This document shows, in pieces, positions 53,577 through 64,000 of a stretch of 64,000 nucleotides of DNA (position 1 is the first letter of the stretch; each line of letters begins with the position of its first letter). The notes beneath the pieces are model-generated. The model did no database searches. It was not told the origin of the DNA and saw only the letters and a list, made by a program, of their open reading frames with translations. Source of the DNA: Streptomyces sp. NBC_01304 (GTDB lineage Bacteria; Actinomycetota; Actinomycetes; Streptomycetales; Streptomycetaceae); contig NZ_CP109055.1 in assembly GCF_035975855.1 (NCBI RefSeq), positions 8,680,001 through 8,744,000 of the forward strand, written 5' to 3'. Both the position numbers and the translations under genes were made by a program.

Positions 53577-54122
53577 ATGGACGACAAGGAATCCGTCCGG
53601 GTCGGCGTGGCCATCCGGCGCCGCCGCCGGGCGCTGAGCCTGACGCTCGCCGCGGTCTCCGGGCGCAGCGGCCTGTCCGTGCCCTTCCTGAGCCAGATCG
53701 AGAACGAACGCGCGCGGCCCAGCAGCAACTCCCTGGAGCGCGTGGCCGACGCCCTCGGCACCACCGCCGTCGAGCTGCTCTCCGCCGCGGACGCCGAGCG
53801 TATCGTCGAGGTGGTGCGCGCCGACCACTCGGACAACCCGCCGGGCACCAGGAACCTCATCAAGGGCCAGCACCAGCTGCACGCCCTGGAGTTCCTCGGC
53901 GACCACGACTCGGGCCGTGAATTCCAGCACCGCAACGACGAGTTGATGTACGTCGCCGAAGGCGCCGTCGAGGTCGAGGCGGACGGCACCGCCTACCGCC
54001 TGGCGCGTGGCGACTCGCTGTTCCTGTCCGGCGGAGTGCGCCACCGCTGGCGGGCCGCCGTGCCCGACACCCGCGTGCTGATCGTGGCGGTCGCCGAGCA
54101 CATCAAGGCCGAGCCGGAGTGA
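53577..54122 (+). CDS. XRE-family regulator with cupin domain
   Basis: A 181-aa protein. The N-terminal HTH reads AIRRRRRALSLTLAAVSGRSGLSVPFLSQIENERARPSSNSLERVADAL. The C-terminal cupin (about 95-178) contains HQLHALEFLGDHDSGREFQHRNDELMYVAEGAVEVEADG with possible metal-binding His/Glu. The start is ATG with AAGGGGGG upstream. Its stop overlaps the start of the next gene as GTGA, so the two are translationally coupled. The downstream metal-receptor-like protein is a likely functional partner or target. Confidence 0.92.
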   Translation: MDDKESVRVGVAIRRRRRALSLTLAAVSGRSGLSVPFLSQIENERARPSSNSLERVADALGTTAVELLSAADAERIVEVVRADHSDNPPGTRNLIKGQHQLHALEFLGDHDSGREFQHRNDELMYVAEGAVEVEADGTAYRLARGDSLFLSGGVRHRWRAAVPDTRVLIVAVAEHIKAEPE

Positions 54123-54832
54123 AGGTCGTCTCGCTGGTCCCGTCGCTCACCGAGGCGGTGGCGGCCAGTGCGCCCGACCTCCTCGCCGGGGTCACCGACT
54201 GGTGCAGCCATCCGGCGGAGCTCGACGTCCCCCGTGTAGGTGGCACCAAGAACCCCGACGTCGCCCGCATCATCGCCCTCGCCCCCGATCTGGTGATCGC
54301 CAACGAGGAGGAGAACCGGGAACCCGACCTCGCCGCGCTGCGCGCCGCCGGCCTGGACGTCCTGGTCACCGAGATCCGGACGCTGCCGGACGCCTTCCGC
54401 GAACTGGAGCGCGTTCTCGTACGCGGCTGCCGGCTCGCCCGTCCGCAGTGGCTGGCCGAGGCCGAGGCGGCCTGGCGGGACCTTCCGGCCCCGCCCCCGG
54501 CAGCGCGTCGGCAGGCGATCGTGCCGATCTGGCGCAAGCCCTGGATGGTGCTCGGCCGCGACACCTTCGCGGGCGATCTGCTGGCGCGGCTCGGCGTGGA
54601 CAACGTATACGCGTCGCATCCCGAGCGGTATCCGCGCATCGCCCTGGACGAGCTGCGGGCGGCCGGCCCGGATCTGGTCGTGCTGCCCGACGAGCCCTAC
54701 CGCTTCACCGTGGACGACGGCCCGGAGGCCTTTCCCGGGGTGCGCTGCGCGTTGCTGAGCGGGCGCCATCTGACGTGGTACGGGCCGTCGTTGGCGCAGG
54801 CGCCCCAGGTGCTCGGCGCGGCGCTGGGGTGA
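54119..54832 (+). CDS. BtuF-like helical-backbone metal-receptor protein without signal peptide
   Basis: A 237-aa protein of the periplasmic-binding-protein class III fold (VVSLVPSLTEAVAA, VGGTKNPDVARIIALAPDLVIANEEEN, GRDTFAGDLLARLGVDNVYA). In transport systems these domains bind cobalamin or ferric siderophore outside the cell. This one starts at GTG straight into the fold, with no signal peptide or lipobox, so it should be cytosolic. It overlaps the XRE-cupin gene by 4 bp. It may be a cytosolic sensor or carrier of a metal complex rather than a transporter component; that is inference. Confidence 0.85.
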   Translation: MKVVSLVPSLTEAVAASAPDLLAGVTDWCSHPAELDVPRVGGTKNPDVARIIALAPDLVIANEEENREPDLAALRAAGLDVLVTEIRTLPDAFRELERVLVRGCRLARPQWLAEAEAAWRDLPAPPPAARRQAIVPIWRKPWMVLGRDTFAGDLLARLGVDNVYASHPERYPRIALDELRAAGPDLVVLPDEPYRFTVDDGPEAFPGVRCALLSGRHLTWYGPSLAQAPQVLGAALG

Positions 54833-54850
54833 GCCGGAGCCGGAGCCGGC

Positions 54851-54853
<3 letters not shown>
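54830..54853. terminator. Hairpin built from two convergent stop codons
   Basis: TGAGCCGG (54830-54837) and CCGGCTCA (54846-54853) form a perfect 8-bp stem. The first arm begins with the plus-strand gene's TGA and the second arm ends with the minus-strand gene's stop, leaving 18 bp between the genes. Confidence 0.65.
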
Positions 54854-55999
<1,146 letters not shown>

Positions 56000-56043
56000 G
56001 ACTCAAAGGTCTCTCCGTTGCACCGCCCGCACCACGGGAGACT

Positions 56044-56063
56044 CGTTTATGAGGTCATAAACG
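56044..56063. promoter_or_regulatory. Palindrome upstream of the TDT transporter
   Basis: CGTTTATGA-GG-TCATAAACG is a perfect 9-bp inverted repeat with a two-base centre. It is AT-rich compared with the surroundings and lies 45-64 bp upstream of the start codon, in promoter position. It is a likely operator for an unlinked regulator. GGTTTATGG right after it looks like a partial third half-site. Confidence 0.65.
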
Positions 56064-56094
56064 GGGTTTATGGGCGGGGTTCATGAGCCGGGTT

Positions 56095-56610
56095 TCAGCA
56101 GGTCAGCTCCTTGCGGAAGCAGACGCGGTCCTCACCCGGCCCGTCGTGGTCGCTGTGCACCGGTACGCCGTCGGCCTCGCGGTCGCCCGGCTCCAGGAGG
56201 AACCCCAGGGACCGGTGGAAGGCGATCGACCCCGCATTCCCCGGCGACGTGATCGCCCGCACCCGGGTCCGTCCCGCCGCGGCCGCCCGCGCGAAGAACG
56301 CGCCGTACAGCCGCCGCCCCACCCCCTGCCCGCGCAGGGCGGGATCCACGCCCACGAAGTGGATGTACGCCTCGTCCGCCCGGTCGGCCGAGTGGAACCC
56401 GACCAGGAAGGCCTCGATCCGCGCCCCGTCCGGCCCGCGTTCGCCTTCGAGGACCAGACTGGTGCCCGCGAAGCACTGCAGGAACAGCCGGGGCAGCAGC
56501 AGCGACAGCGCCCGCGCCTCGTCCGGAGTCCGCGAGTCACCCCACCACTCCTGTACGCGGCCGACGATCGCCCCGTGATCACCTTCGCGTGCCGCGCGCA
56601 GCTCGGCCAT
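56095..56610 (-). CDS. GNAT-family N-acetyltransferase
   Basis: A 171-aa acetyltransferase. The acetyl-CoA loop is in VGVDPALRGQGVGRRLYGAFFARA, with ITSPGNAGSIAFHRSLGFLLE as the following motif. The ATG reading MAELRAAREGDHGAI is chosen; the longer in-frame reading has no family likeness. It starts 70 bp from the divergent phosphotransferase gene. The acceptor is unknown. Confidence 0.9.
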   Translation of the reverse strand: MAELRAAREGDHGAIVGRVQEWWGDSRTPDEARALSLLLPRLFLQCFAGTSLVLEGERGPDGARIEAFLVGFHSADRADEAYIHFVGVDPALRGQGVGRRLYGAFFARAAAAGRTRVRAITSPGNAGSIAFHRSLGFLLEPGDREADGVPVHSDHDGPGEDRVCFRKELTC

Positions 56611-56680
56611 GCCGCGTCCGCCCTTCCTGCCCTCGGGAAACCGGTGGCCCACACCGTACGCGCGCGTGCAGGATCGGGGC

Positions 56681-57673
56681 ATGCCCCGACCCCGCCCCAG
56701 CCCCGAGACACCGGCCCAGGTGATCCCGCCCGCGACCGGCGCACGCGCCCCGTGGGAGGACCTTCCCGCCTCTGTCAGGGACGCCGTCGTCGAGTTGGTC
56801 GGCGCGCCCGTCGTGGAAGCGGTCACGCAGAGCGGCGGATTCTCGCCCGGCGTCGCGGCGCGGCTGCGGCTCGCGGACGGGCGGCGGGTCTTCGTCAAGG
56901 CGGTGAGCGCCGAGGCCAACGCGCAGAGCCCGCACATGCACCGCGCCGAGGCCCGCAACGCCGCCGCGCTGCCGGAGAGCGTTCCCGCCCCGGCGTTCCT
57001 CGGCAGTCACGACGACGGCACCTGGGTCGCCCTCGCCTTCGAGGACGTGGCGGGTCGCCAGCCTCAAATGCCTTGGCAGAGTGATGAGTTGCGCAGAGTG
57101 CTCGATGCGGTGGCCGGGCTCGGGCGGGCGCTCACCCCGTCGCCATTGCCCGCCCCGCACGCAGTTGAGCGTCTCGCCGGGGCGTTCGGCGGCTGGCAGC
57201 GCATGCTCGACGCCGGGGACGACGGAGCCGGGCTCGACCCCTGGACCCGCCGCAACCTGCCGGCGCTGGCCGAACTCGCCGCCGGCTGGCCGGACGCGAC
57301 GGCCGGGGACACCCTGGCGCACGGCGATCTGCGGGCCGACAACATGCTGCTCACCGACGACGGCCGCGTCGTCTTCGTGGACTGGCCGCATGCCATGCGG
57401 GCGACGCCCTGGTTCGACCTGCTCGCGATGCTGCCGTGCGTGCGCGCCCAGGGCGGCCCCGACCCGGAGGCCCTGTTCGCCGTGCACCCGCTGGCCGAAG
57501 GAGCGGACCCGGATGCCGTGACGGTGACCCTGGCCGCGCTGGCCGGCTACTTCGTACGGCAGTCCCGGCAGCCCGCACCGCCGGGCCTGCCGACCGTGCG
57601 GGCCTTTCAGGGCGCCCAGGGCGTGACCGCCCTCGACTGGCTCAGGAAGCGGCTCGGACCAGCGCTTGCATGA
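56681..57673 (+). CDS. Aminoglycoside phosphotransferase-like kinase (APH family)
   Basis: A 330-aa kinase-like fold. The Lys region is RVFVKAVSAEANAQSP, the catalytic loop is LAHGDLRADNMLL (HGD-x(4)-N) and the metal motif is VFVDWPHAMR (D-W replacing DFG). This makes a plausible active small-molecule kinase; the substrate could be a sugar, choline or an antibiotic. The ATG reading MPRPRPSPETP is used; its ribosome binding site is weak. Its 3' end overlaps the convergent gamma-glutamyl hydrolase gene by 32 bp, with no terminator between them. Confidence 0.88.
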   Translation: MPRPRPSPETPAQVIPPATGARAPWEDLPASVRDAVVELVGAPVVEAVTQSGGFSPGVAARLRLADGRRVFVKAVSAEANAQSPHMHRAEARNAAALPESVPAPAFLGSHDDGTWVALAFEDVAGRQPQMPWQSDELRRVLDAVAGLGRALTPSPLPAPHAVERLAGAFGGWQRMLDAGDDGAGLDPWTRRNLPALAELAAGWPDATAGDTLAHGDLRADNMLLTDDGRVVFVDWPHAMRATPWFDLLAMLPCVRAQGGPDPEALFAVHPLAEGADPDAVTVTLAALAGYFVRQSRQPAPPGLPTVRAFQGAQGVTALDWLRKRLGPALA

Positions 57674-58334
57674 CCCGTAGGTCCTGGCCCATCTCCGGAT
57701 GCCACTGCACGCCCAACACCCAGTCGTCGCCGGGGAGTTCGATTGCCTCCACCGTGCCGTCCGCGGCGTACGCGCACGCCGCCAGGCCCTCGCCGAGTCG
57801 GTCGACGGCTTGGTGGTGGTAGGTCGGCACGGTGTCCTCGGACGGGACGATCGAGGCGTAGCGGGTGCCGGGCACCGGCTTGACCGGGTGGGCGCCGAAG
57901 GCGCCCTTCTGGCCGTCCGGGCCGATGTGGCCGTCGAGGTGCTGGACCAGGGTGCCGCCGAGCGCGACGTTGAGGAGCTGCATGCCGCGGCAGATGCCGA
58001 GCAGCGGGGTGCCCGACTCCAACGCCGCCCGGATCAGGGCGAGTTCCCAGGTGTCGCGTTCGCGCGCCGGCGGCCCGGTGCGCGGGTCGGGCGCGGCGTC
58101 GTACCGTACCGGCTCGACATCCGGACCGCCCGCGACGACCACGGCGTCGAGGCGGGCGACCACCGACGCGGCGTACGACGGATCGTCCGGCGGCAGCATG
58201 GCCGCGATGCCCCCCGCCGCCTGCACGAGCCGGGGATACCCGGCCGGAAGCAGCGCGGCGGGCAGCCGCCACACGCCCCAGCCGACCTCGGATTCGAGGT
58301 ACGTACTGACACCGATCAGCGGCCTGCCCACCAC
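57642..58334 (-). CDS. Class-I amidotransferase, gamma-glutamyl hydrolase type (PuuD-like)
   Basis: A 230-aa peptidase C26 protein that hydrolyses gamma-glutamyl amide bonds. The nucleophile Cys is in LLGICRGMQLLNVALGG, and the His-Glu of the triad in GVQWHPEMGQDL. The N-terminus PLIGVSTYLESEVGWG matches PuuD-type enzymes. The start is GTG with AAGGAG upstream. It is 19 bp downstream of the amino-acid permease gene on the same strand, so co-transcribed. In the ethanolamine route proposed for the neighbouring glutamine-synthetase homologue it would release glutamate from gamma-glutamylglycine; this is inference. Confidence 0.9.
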   Translation of the reverse strand: MVGRPLIGVSTYLESEVGWGVWRLPAALLPAGYPRLVQAAGGIAAMLPPDDPSYAASVVARLDAVVVAGGPDVEPVRYDAAPDPRTGPPARERDTWELALIRAALESGTPLLGICRGMQLLNVALGGTLVQHLDGHIGPDGQKGAFGAHPVKPVPGTRYASIVPSEDTVPTYHHQAVDRLGEGLAACAYAADGTVEAIELPGDDWVLGVQWHPEMGQDLRVMQALVRAAS

Positions 58335-58353
58335 GTGCTGCTCCTTACCGGGG

Positions 58354-59814
<1,461 letters not shown>

Positions 59815-59945
59815 GGCAGGGGCTCCCGCGTCAGCCGACGGTTCAATGGAATGGAGCCATACCTTTGCGGTGCGGGCGGCGGTAAGGCAAGACCCGTGCG
59901 TTACTTTCGAGTTACGGCCACCGGTTGCGAGCCGGGGATGCCGGG

Positions 59946-60689
59946 CTATGCCAGGAATCCCCGCAGCAGCGCCGCCGTCCCCGCGCAGTGCTCCCGCATC
60001 GCCGCCCGTGCCGCGTCCGGGTCGCCCTCCAGGACGGCGTCGACGAGCGCGGCGTGCTGTTGCTGGGAGTGCTCCAAGTTGCGTACGAGCAGCGGGATGC
60101 AGTCGAGCAGGTCGTTCACCTTGGCCCGGACGGCCGCGTACTGCGAGGTCAGTGTCGGGGAACCGGCCAGTTCCGCGAGCGTGAGATGGAACAGCGTGTC
60201 CCGGCGGCGGTAGTCGCCGAGCGGTGCGTCCTGGGTCGCGGCGAGCGCCGCGAGGAGGCGTTCCTGCTGGTCGGAGTCGAGGCCCTGGGCCGCGCACAGT
60301 TCGGCCGCGCCGCCTTCGAGCACGTCGCGGAAGCGCAGCACGTCCTCCAGATCCACCCCTTCGAGGCGGCGCCGCAACTCGTCCTCGCCGGGCACCTCGG
60401 CCCGTACGCGCACGAACGTTCCGCCGTACCGGCCGCGCCTGCTCTCCACCAGACCCTGGTCCTGCAGCACCTTGAGCACTTCGCGCAGCGTCACCCGGCT
60501 GATGCCCAGCTGCTCCGCCAACTCCCGCTCCGCGGGCAGCCGTTCACCGGCCGGCACCAGGCCGAGCCGCACCACCTGGAGGATCTGTTCCAGGGCCTCC
60601 TCGAAGCCGTTCCCGGCGCGCACGGGGCGCAGCACCTGCGTCAGACGGCCGACGTCGCCGGAACCTTCGACACCCTCAACTGTCGCCAT
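59946..60689 (-). CDS. FadR/GntR-family regulator
   Basis: A 247-aa protein. The winged HTH reads EEALEQILQVVRLGLVPAGERLPAERELAEQLGISRVTLREVLKVLQDQGLVESRRGRYGGTFV. The all-helical FCD effector domain has metal-binding His residues in RRDTLFHLTLAELAG and REHCAGTAAL. The ATG is preceded by AAGGGGGA. It lies between the permease operon and the divergent glutamine-synthetase homologue, so it probably controls both. The ligand could be ethanolamine or a gamma-glutamyl intermediate; unknown. Confidence 0.92.
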   Translation of the reverse strand: MATVEGVEGSGDVGRLTQVLRPVRAGNGFEEALEQILQVVRLGLVPAGERLPAERELAEQLGISRVTLREVLKVLQDQGLVESRRGRYGGTFVRVRAEVPGEDELRRRLEGVDLEDVLRFRDVLEGGAAELCAAQGLDSDQQERLLAALAATQDAPLGDYRRRDTLFHLTLAELAGSPTLTSQYAAVRAKVNDLLDCIPLLVRNLEHSQQQHAALVDAVLEGDPDAARAAMREHCAGTAALLRGFLA

Positions 60690-60765
60690 GCCGCGATTCC
60701 CCCTTCCCAAGGAATGGTCTGCGGCAATACCTTATGGCCTCCGGACCGCCTTAGGAGGATTCCCC

Positions 60766-62136
60766 GTGGCAGACCGCACAGCCCCGCTGGGCGTCGAGGA
60801 GCTGCGTGCCCTCGTCGCGAGCGGTGAGATCGACACAGTCGTCCTGGCCTTCCCCGACATGCAGGGGCGGTTGCAGGGCAAGCGGTTCGCCGCCCCGTTC
60901 TTCCTCGACGAGGTCCTCGAGCACGGCACCGAGGGCTGCAACTACCTGCTCGCCGTGGACGCCGACATGAACACCGTCGACGGCTACGAGATGTCCAGCT
61001 GGGACCGCGGCTACGGCGACTTCGCCATGCGCCCCGACCTGACCACGCTGCGCCGCGTCCCCTGGAACGAGGGCACCGCGATGCTGATCGCGGACCTCGC
61101 CTGGAACGACGGCTCACCCGTGGTCGCCGCGCCCCGGCAGATCCTGCGCCGCCAACTGGAGCGCCTCGCCGAGCTCGGCTACGCGGCGATGGTGGGGACC
61201 GAGCTCGAGTTCATCGTGTTCAAGGACTCGTACGAGGAGGCCTGGGACCGCAACTACCGCGATCTGATCCCGGCCAACCAGTACAACATCGACTACTCCG
61301 TCCTCGGCACCGGCCGCATCGAGCCCCTGCTGCGCCGCATCCGCAACGAGATGGGCGCCGCCGGCCTCACCGTCGAGTCCGCCAAGGGCGAGTGCAACCC
61401 CGGCCAGCACGAGATCGCCTTCAAGTACGACGAGGCCCTCGTCACCTGCGACCAGCACGCCATCTACAAGACGGGCTCCAAGGAGATCGCCGCCCAGGAG
61501 GGCGTCTCGCTCACCTTCATGGCGAAGTACAACGAGCGCGAGGGCAACTCCTGCCACATCCACCTCTCGCTCGCCGACGCCGACGGCACCAACGTCATGG
61601 CGGGCTCGCACGACGACCCGGGCGGCATGTCCCCGGTGATGCGGCACTTCCTCGCCGGACAACTGGCGGCGCTCAGGGACTTCTCGCTCCTCTACGCCCC
61701 CAACATCAACTCGTACAAGCGGTTCCAGCCCGGCTCCTTCGCCCCGACCGCCGTCGCCTGGGGCTACGACAACCGGACCTGTTCGCTGCGCGTCGTCGGC
61801 CACGGCCGCTCGATGCGCTTCGAGAACCGGCTCCCCGGCGGCGACGTCAACCCGCACCTCGCGGTCGCGGGTCTGGTGGCCGCGGGCCTGTACGGCATAG
61901 AGCACAAGCTCGAACTCCCCGAGGTCTGCGAGGGCAACGCCTACACCGCCGAGTACGAGCACGTCCCCACCACCCTGCGCGAGGCCGCCGAGCTCTGGGA
62001 GAACAGCCCCATCGCCAAGGCCGCCTTCGGTGCCGAAGTGGTCGCGCACTACCGCAACATGGCGCGGGTCGAACTGGACGCCTTCGACGCCGCGGTGACC
62101 GACTGGGAGCTCCGCCGCTCCTTCGAACGCATGTGA
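60766..62136 (+). CDS. glnA4: Glutamine-synthetase homologue, gamma-glutamylethanolamide synthetase type
   Basis: A 456-aa glutamine-synthetase-family enzyme of the PuuA/GlnA4 group rather than true GS. The catalytic domain has VGTELEFIVFKDSYEEA (metal Glu), SAKGECNPGQHEIAFKY, GNSCHIHLSLAD, and NSYKRFQPGSFAPTAVAWGYDNRTCSLRVVG. The tyrosine adenylylation site of GlnA is absent at the C-terminus. The start is GTG with TTAGGAGG upstream. By synteny with S. coelicolor as I remember it, this is GlnA4, which glutamylates ethanolamine. It heads an operon with aldehyde dehydrogenase and SDR genes. Confidence 0.85.
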   Translation: MADRTAPLGVEELRALVASGEIDTVVLAFPDMQGRLQGKRFAAPFFLDEVLEHGTEGCNYLLAVDADMNTVDGYEMSSWDRGYGDFAMRPDLTTLRRVPWNEGTAMLIADLAWNDGSPVVAAPRQILRRQLERLAELGYAAMVGTELEFIVFKDSYEEAWDRNYRDLIPANQYNIDYSVLGTGRIEPLLRRIRNEMGAAGLTVESAKGECNPGQHEIAFKYDEALVTCDQHAIYKTGSKEIAAQEGVSLTFMAKYNEREGNSCHIHLSLADADGTNVMAGSHDDPGGMSPVMRHFLAGQLAALRDFSLLYAPNINSYKRFQPGSFAPTAVAWGYDNRTCSLRVVGHGRSMRFENRLPGGDVNPHLAVAGLVAAGLYGIEHKLELPEVCEGNAYTAEYEHVPTTLREAAELWENSPIAKAAFGAEVVAHYRNMARVELDAFDAAVTDWELRRSFERM

Positions 62137-62144
62137 GGAACGCT

Positions 62145-63494
62145 TTGCTCAAGGTACTGAACCCGGCGACCGAGGAGGTCGTCGCGACCGTTCCCGCCGC
62201 CGACGCGGGCGAGGTCGACCGGGCGGTGGCGCGGGCCGTCGCCGTCCAGGAGACCTGGGCGCGCACGGCCCCCGCCGACCGGGCCCGGCTCCTGCGCCGC
62301 TTCGCCGACACGGTCGACGCCCACGTCGAGGAACTGGCCGCGCTGGAAGTCCGCGAGGCCGGACACCTCATCGGCAATGCCCGCTGGGAGGTCGGCAACG
62401 TACGGGATCTCCTGCTGTACGCGGCCGGGGGAGCCGAACGCATCAACGGCGCGCAGATCCCGGTCCCGGGCGGCTGGAACGTCACCTTCCGGGAACCCCT
62501 CGGCGTGGTCGGTGTGATCGCCCCCTGGAACTTCCCGATGCCCATCGCGGCCTGGGGCTTCGCGCCCGCACTCGCCGCGGGCAACGCGGTCGTCCTGAAG
62601 CCGGCCGAGACGACCCCGCTCACCGCGCTCCGGCTGGCCGAACTCGCCCTGGAGGCAGGGCTTCCCGAGCATCTCTTCCAGGTCCTCCCGGGGCTCGGGA
62701 GCGTCGCGGGCCGCGCCCTGGTCGACCACCCGTCCGTCGCGAAGGTCGTCTTCACCGGTTCGACCCGCACCGGGCGTGAGGTGATGGAGCGCTGCGCCGC
62801 GCAGGTCAAGCCCGTCACCCTGGAGCTCGGCGGCAAGAGCCCGAACGTCGTCTTCGCCGACGCGGATCTGGTGAAGGCCGCCGACCCGTTCGCCTTCCTC
62901 GACAACTCCGGGCAGGACTGCTGCGCCCGCACCCGGATCCTCGTACAGGAATCGGTGTACGAGGAGTACAGCGCGCTCCTCGCCGAGGCGGTGCGCGCGG
63001 TCGTCGTGGGCGACCCGGCGGACGAGAAGACCCAGATGGGCCCGCTCATCTCCCGCCAACAGCTCGACCGGGTACGCGAGTTCGTGCCGGACGACGCCCC
63101 CGCCATCCGGGGCGAAGCCCCGGACGGACCCGGCTTCTGGTTCCCGCCGACCGTGCTCACCGGCGAGGCGCCGGACAGCCCCGCGGCGGTCGAGGAGATC
63201 TTCGGCCCGGTCGCGGTGCTGCTGCCCTTCCGGGACGAGGAGGACGCGGTACGCCTGGCCAACGCGACCCCGTACGGCCTCTCGGGCTCCATCTGGACCC
63301 GTGACGTCGGCCGTGCGCTGCGCGTCTCGGGTGCGGTGGCGGCGGGCAACCTGTCCGTCAACTCGCACTCCAGCGTGCGCTATTGGACCCCCTTCGGCGG
63401 CTACAAGCAGTCGGGTCTGGGCCGTGAGCTCGGCCCCGACGCCCTCGCCGCCTTCACCGAAACCAAGAACGTCTTCATCAGCACGGAGGCCTGA
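62145..63494 (+). CDS. NAD(P)-dependent aldehyde dehydrogenase
   Basis: A 449-aa ALDH. Cofactor region PWNFPMPIAAWGFAPALAAGNAVVLKPAE, catalytic Glu in VTLELGGKSPNVVF and catalytic Cys in DNSGQDCCARTRILV are all present. It is somewhat short, lacking parts of the usual N-terminus. The start is TTG with GAGGA overlapping the upstream stop. It lies 8 bp after the GlnA4-type gene. In the ethanolamine route it would oxidise a gamma-glutamyl-aminoacetaldehyde to gamma-glutamylglycine; that pathway step is inference from order. Confidence 0.92.
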   Translation: MLKVLNPATEEVVATVPAADAGEVDRAVARAVAVQETWARTAPADRARLLRRFADTVDAHVEELAALEVREAGHLIGNARWEVGNVRDLLLYAAGGAERINGAQIPVPGGWNVTFREPLGVVGVIAPWNFPMPIAAWGFAPALAAGNAVVLKPAETTPLTALRLAELALEAGLPEHLFQVLPGLGSVAGRALVDHPSVAKVVFTGSTRTGREVMERCAAQVKPVTLELGGKSPNVVFADADLVKAADPFAFLDNSGQDCCARTRILVQESVYEEYSALLAEAVRAVVVGDPADEKTQMGPLISRQQLDRVREFVPDDAPAIRGEAPDGPGFWFPPTVLTGEAPDSPAAVEEIFGPVAVLLPFRDEEDAVRLANATPYGLSGSIWTRDVGRALRVSGAVAAGNLSVNSHSSVRYWTPFGGYKQSGLGRELGPDALAAFTETKNVFISTEA

Positions 63495-63501
63495 GCCAGT
63501 C

Positions 63502-64000
63502 ATGACCGAACAGAACGTTTGCCGCCGCCTCGTCGGCCGCACCGCCGTCATCACCGGAGCCGGCAGCGGCATCGGCCTGGCCACCGCGCGACGCCTCGCC
63601 TCCGAGGGCGCGAACGTCGTCTGCGGCGACATCGACGACACCGCGGGCAAGGCGGCCGCGGAGGAGGTCGGCGGCACCTTCGTGAAGGTCGACGTCACCG
63701 ACCAGGAGCAGGTCGAGGCGCTCTTCAAGACCGCGTACGACACCTACGGCAGCGTCGACATCGCCTTCAACAACGCGGGCATCTCGCCGCCCGACGACGA
63801 CTCCATCCTGGAGACGGGCCTGGAGGCGTGGAAGCGCGTCCAGGAGGTCAACCTCACGTCTGTGTACCTGTGCTGCAAGGCGGCCATCCCCTACATGCGC
63901 TCGCAGGGGCGGGGCTCCATCATCAACACGGCGTCGTTCGTGGCGCGGATGGGTGCGGCGACCTCTCAGATCTCGTACACGGCGTCCAAGGGCGGGGTGC
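63502..64000 (+). CDS. SDR-family oxidoreductase, N-terminal part (cut by window edge)
   Basis: A short-chain dehydrogenase cut by the window end at about residue 166. The NAD(P) motif TGAGSGIGLATARRLASEG, NNAG in FNNAGISPP and the catalytic segment SFVARMGAATSQISYTASKGG (Ser, Tyr, Lys) are present. The ATG lies 7 bp after the aldehyde-dehydrogenase stop, so it is in the same transcript. In the ethanolamine route it would oxidise the alcohol of gamma-glutamylethanolamide, preceding the aldehyde dehydrogenase. The C-terminus lies beyond the window. Confidence 0.93.
   Translation, partial: MTEQNVCRRLVGRTAVITGAGSGIGLATARRLASEGANVVCGDIDDTAGKAAAEEVGGTFVKVDVTDQEQVEALFKTAYDTYGSVDIAFNNAGISPPDDDSILETGLEAWKRVQEVNLTSVYLCCKAAIPYMRSQGRGSIINTASFVARMGAATSQISYTASKGGV

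Noticed and set aside
60690..60765. FadR-type operator in the divergent gap before glnA4
   Set aside because: Words such as GGT and ACC are present but no convincing palindrome could be traced, so no site was called.

Overview
The window is very GC-rich with strong GC bias at third codon positions, GTG/TTG starts and AGGAGG-type ribosome binding sites. It carries a complete Pup-proteasome locus (arc, dop, pup, prcB, prcA, pafA, pafB, pafC). Together with a GylR-type glycerol operon this points to a Streptomyces chromosome. The gene order matches what I remember of the S. coelicolor core region from glycerol catabolism to gamma-glutamylethanolamide synthetase, read in reverse. That synteny is from memory and was not searched.

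Layout. (1) 1-2256: glycerol module on the minus strand (glpK, cut by the window edge; glpF; gylR), with matching operator-like palindromes in front of gylR and glpF. (2) 2467-10607: metH, a HAD phosphatase with a structured leader, and two solute-binding lipoproteins without permeases. (3) 10706-16398: orphan response regulator, RecB-family nuclease, site-2 protease with CBS domains, tRNA m1A58 methyltransferase, small secreted protein, ferredoxin. (4) 16652-30241: Pup-proteasome region. An endonuclease VII-like gene sits between pup and prcB, a divergent LacI/MFS pair between prcA and pafA, and two FKBP genes between pafA and pafBC. (5) 30253-36189: zinc-ribbon protein, tiny membrane protein, tatA, tatC, diacylglycerol-kinase-like gene, HelY-type helicase. 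(6) 36295-47174: accessory stretch with a P450 preceded by DnaA-box-like sites, a twice-frameshifted gene, a sulfonate monooxygenase-like gene with a Cys-Cys leader peptide, TetR, RluA-type synthase, an ADP-ribosylglycohydrolase remnant interrupted by a nested palindromic element, GNAT, PadR plus a DrrAB-type exporter, and an iron-box-controlled siderophore reductase. (7) 47314-52235: 5'-3' exonuclease and an osmoprotectant ABC transporter whose permease is fused to two substrate-binding domains. (8) 52422-58334: secreted protein, XRE-cupin regulator coupled to a cytosolic BtuF-like protein, TDT carrier, GNAT, phosphotransferase, class-I amidotransferase. (9) 57642-64000: ethanolamine/glutamylation module (gamma-Glu hydrolase, permease, FadR-type regulator, glutamine-synthetase homologue, aldehyde dehydrogenase, SDR cut by the window edge).

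How it fits together. Dop deamidates or removes Pup, PafA ligates Pup to lysines, ARC recruits and unfolds pupylated proteins, and PrcBA degrades them; PafBC are the WYL activators associated with DNA damage. Module 9 reads as a full route from ethanolamine through gamma-glutamylethanolamide and gamma-glutamylglycine to glycine plus glutamate. Convergent genes are mostly separated by strong perfect hairpins. I found no tRNA, rRNA, CRISPR array or insertion-sequence transposase. The items most worth a second look are the endonuclease inside the proteasome operon, the leader peptide at 39769-39846, and the palindromic element in the broken glycohydrolase gene.
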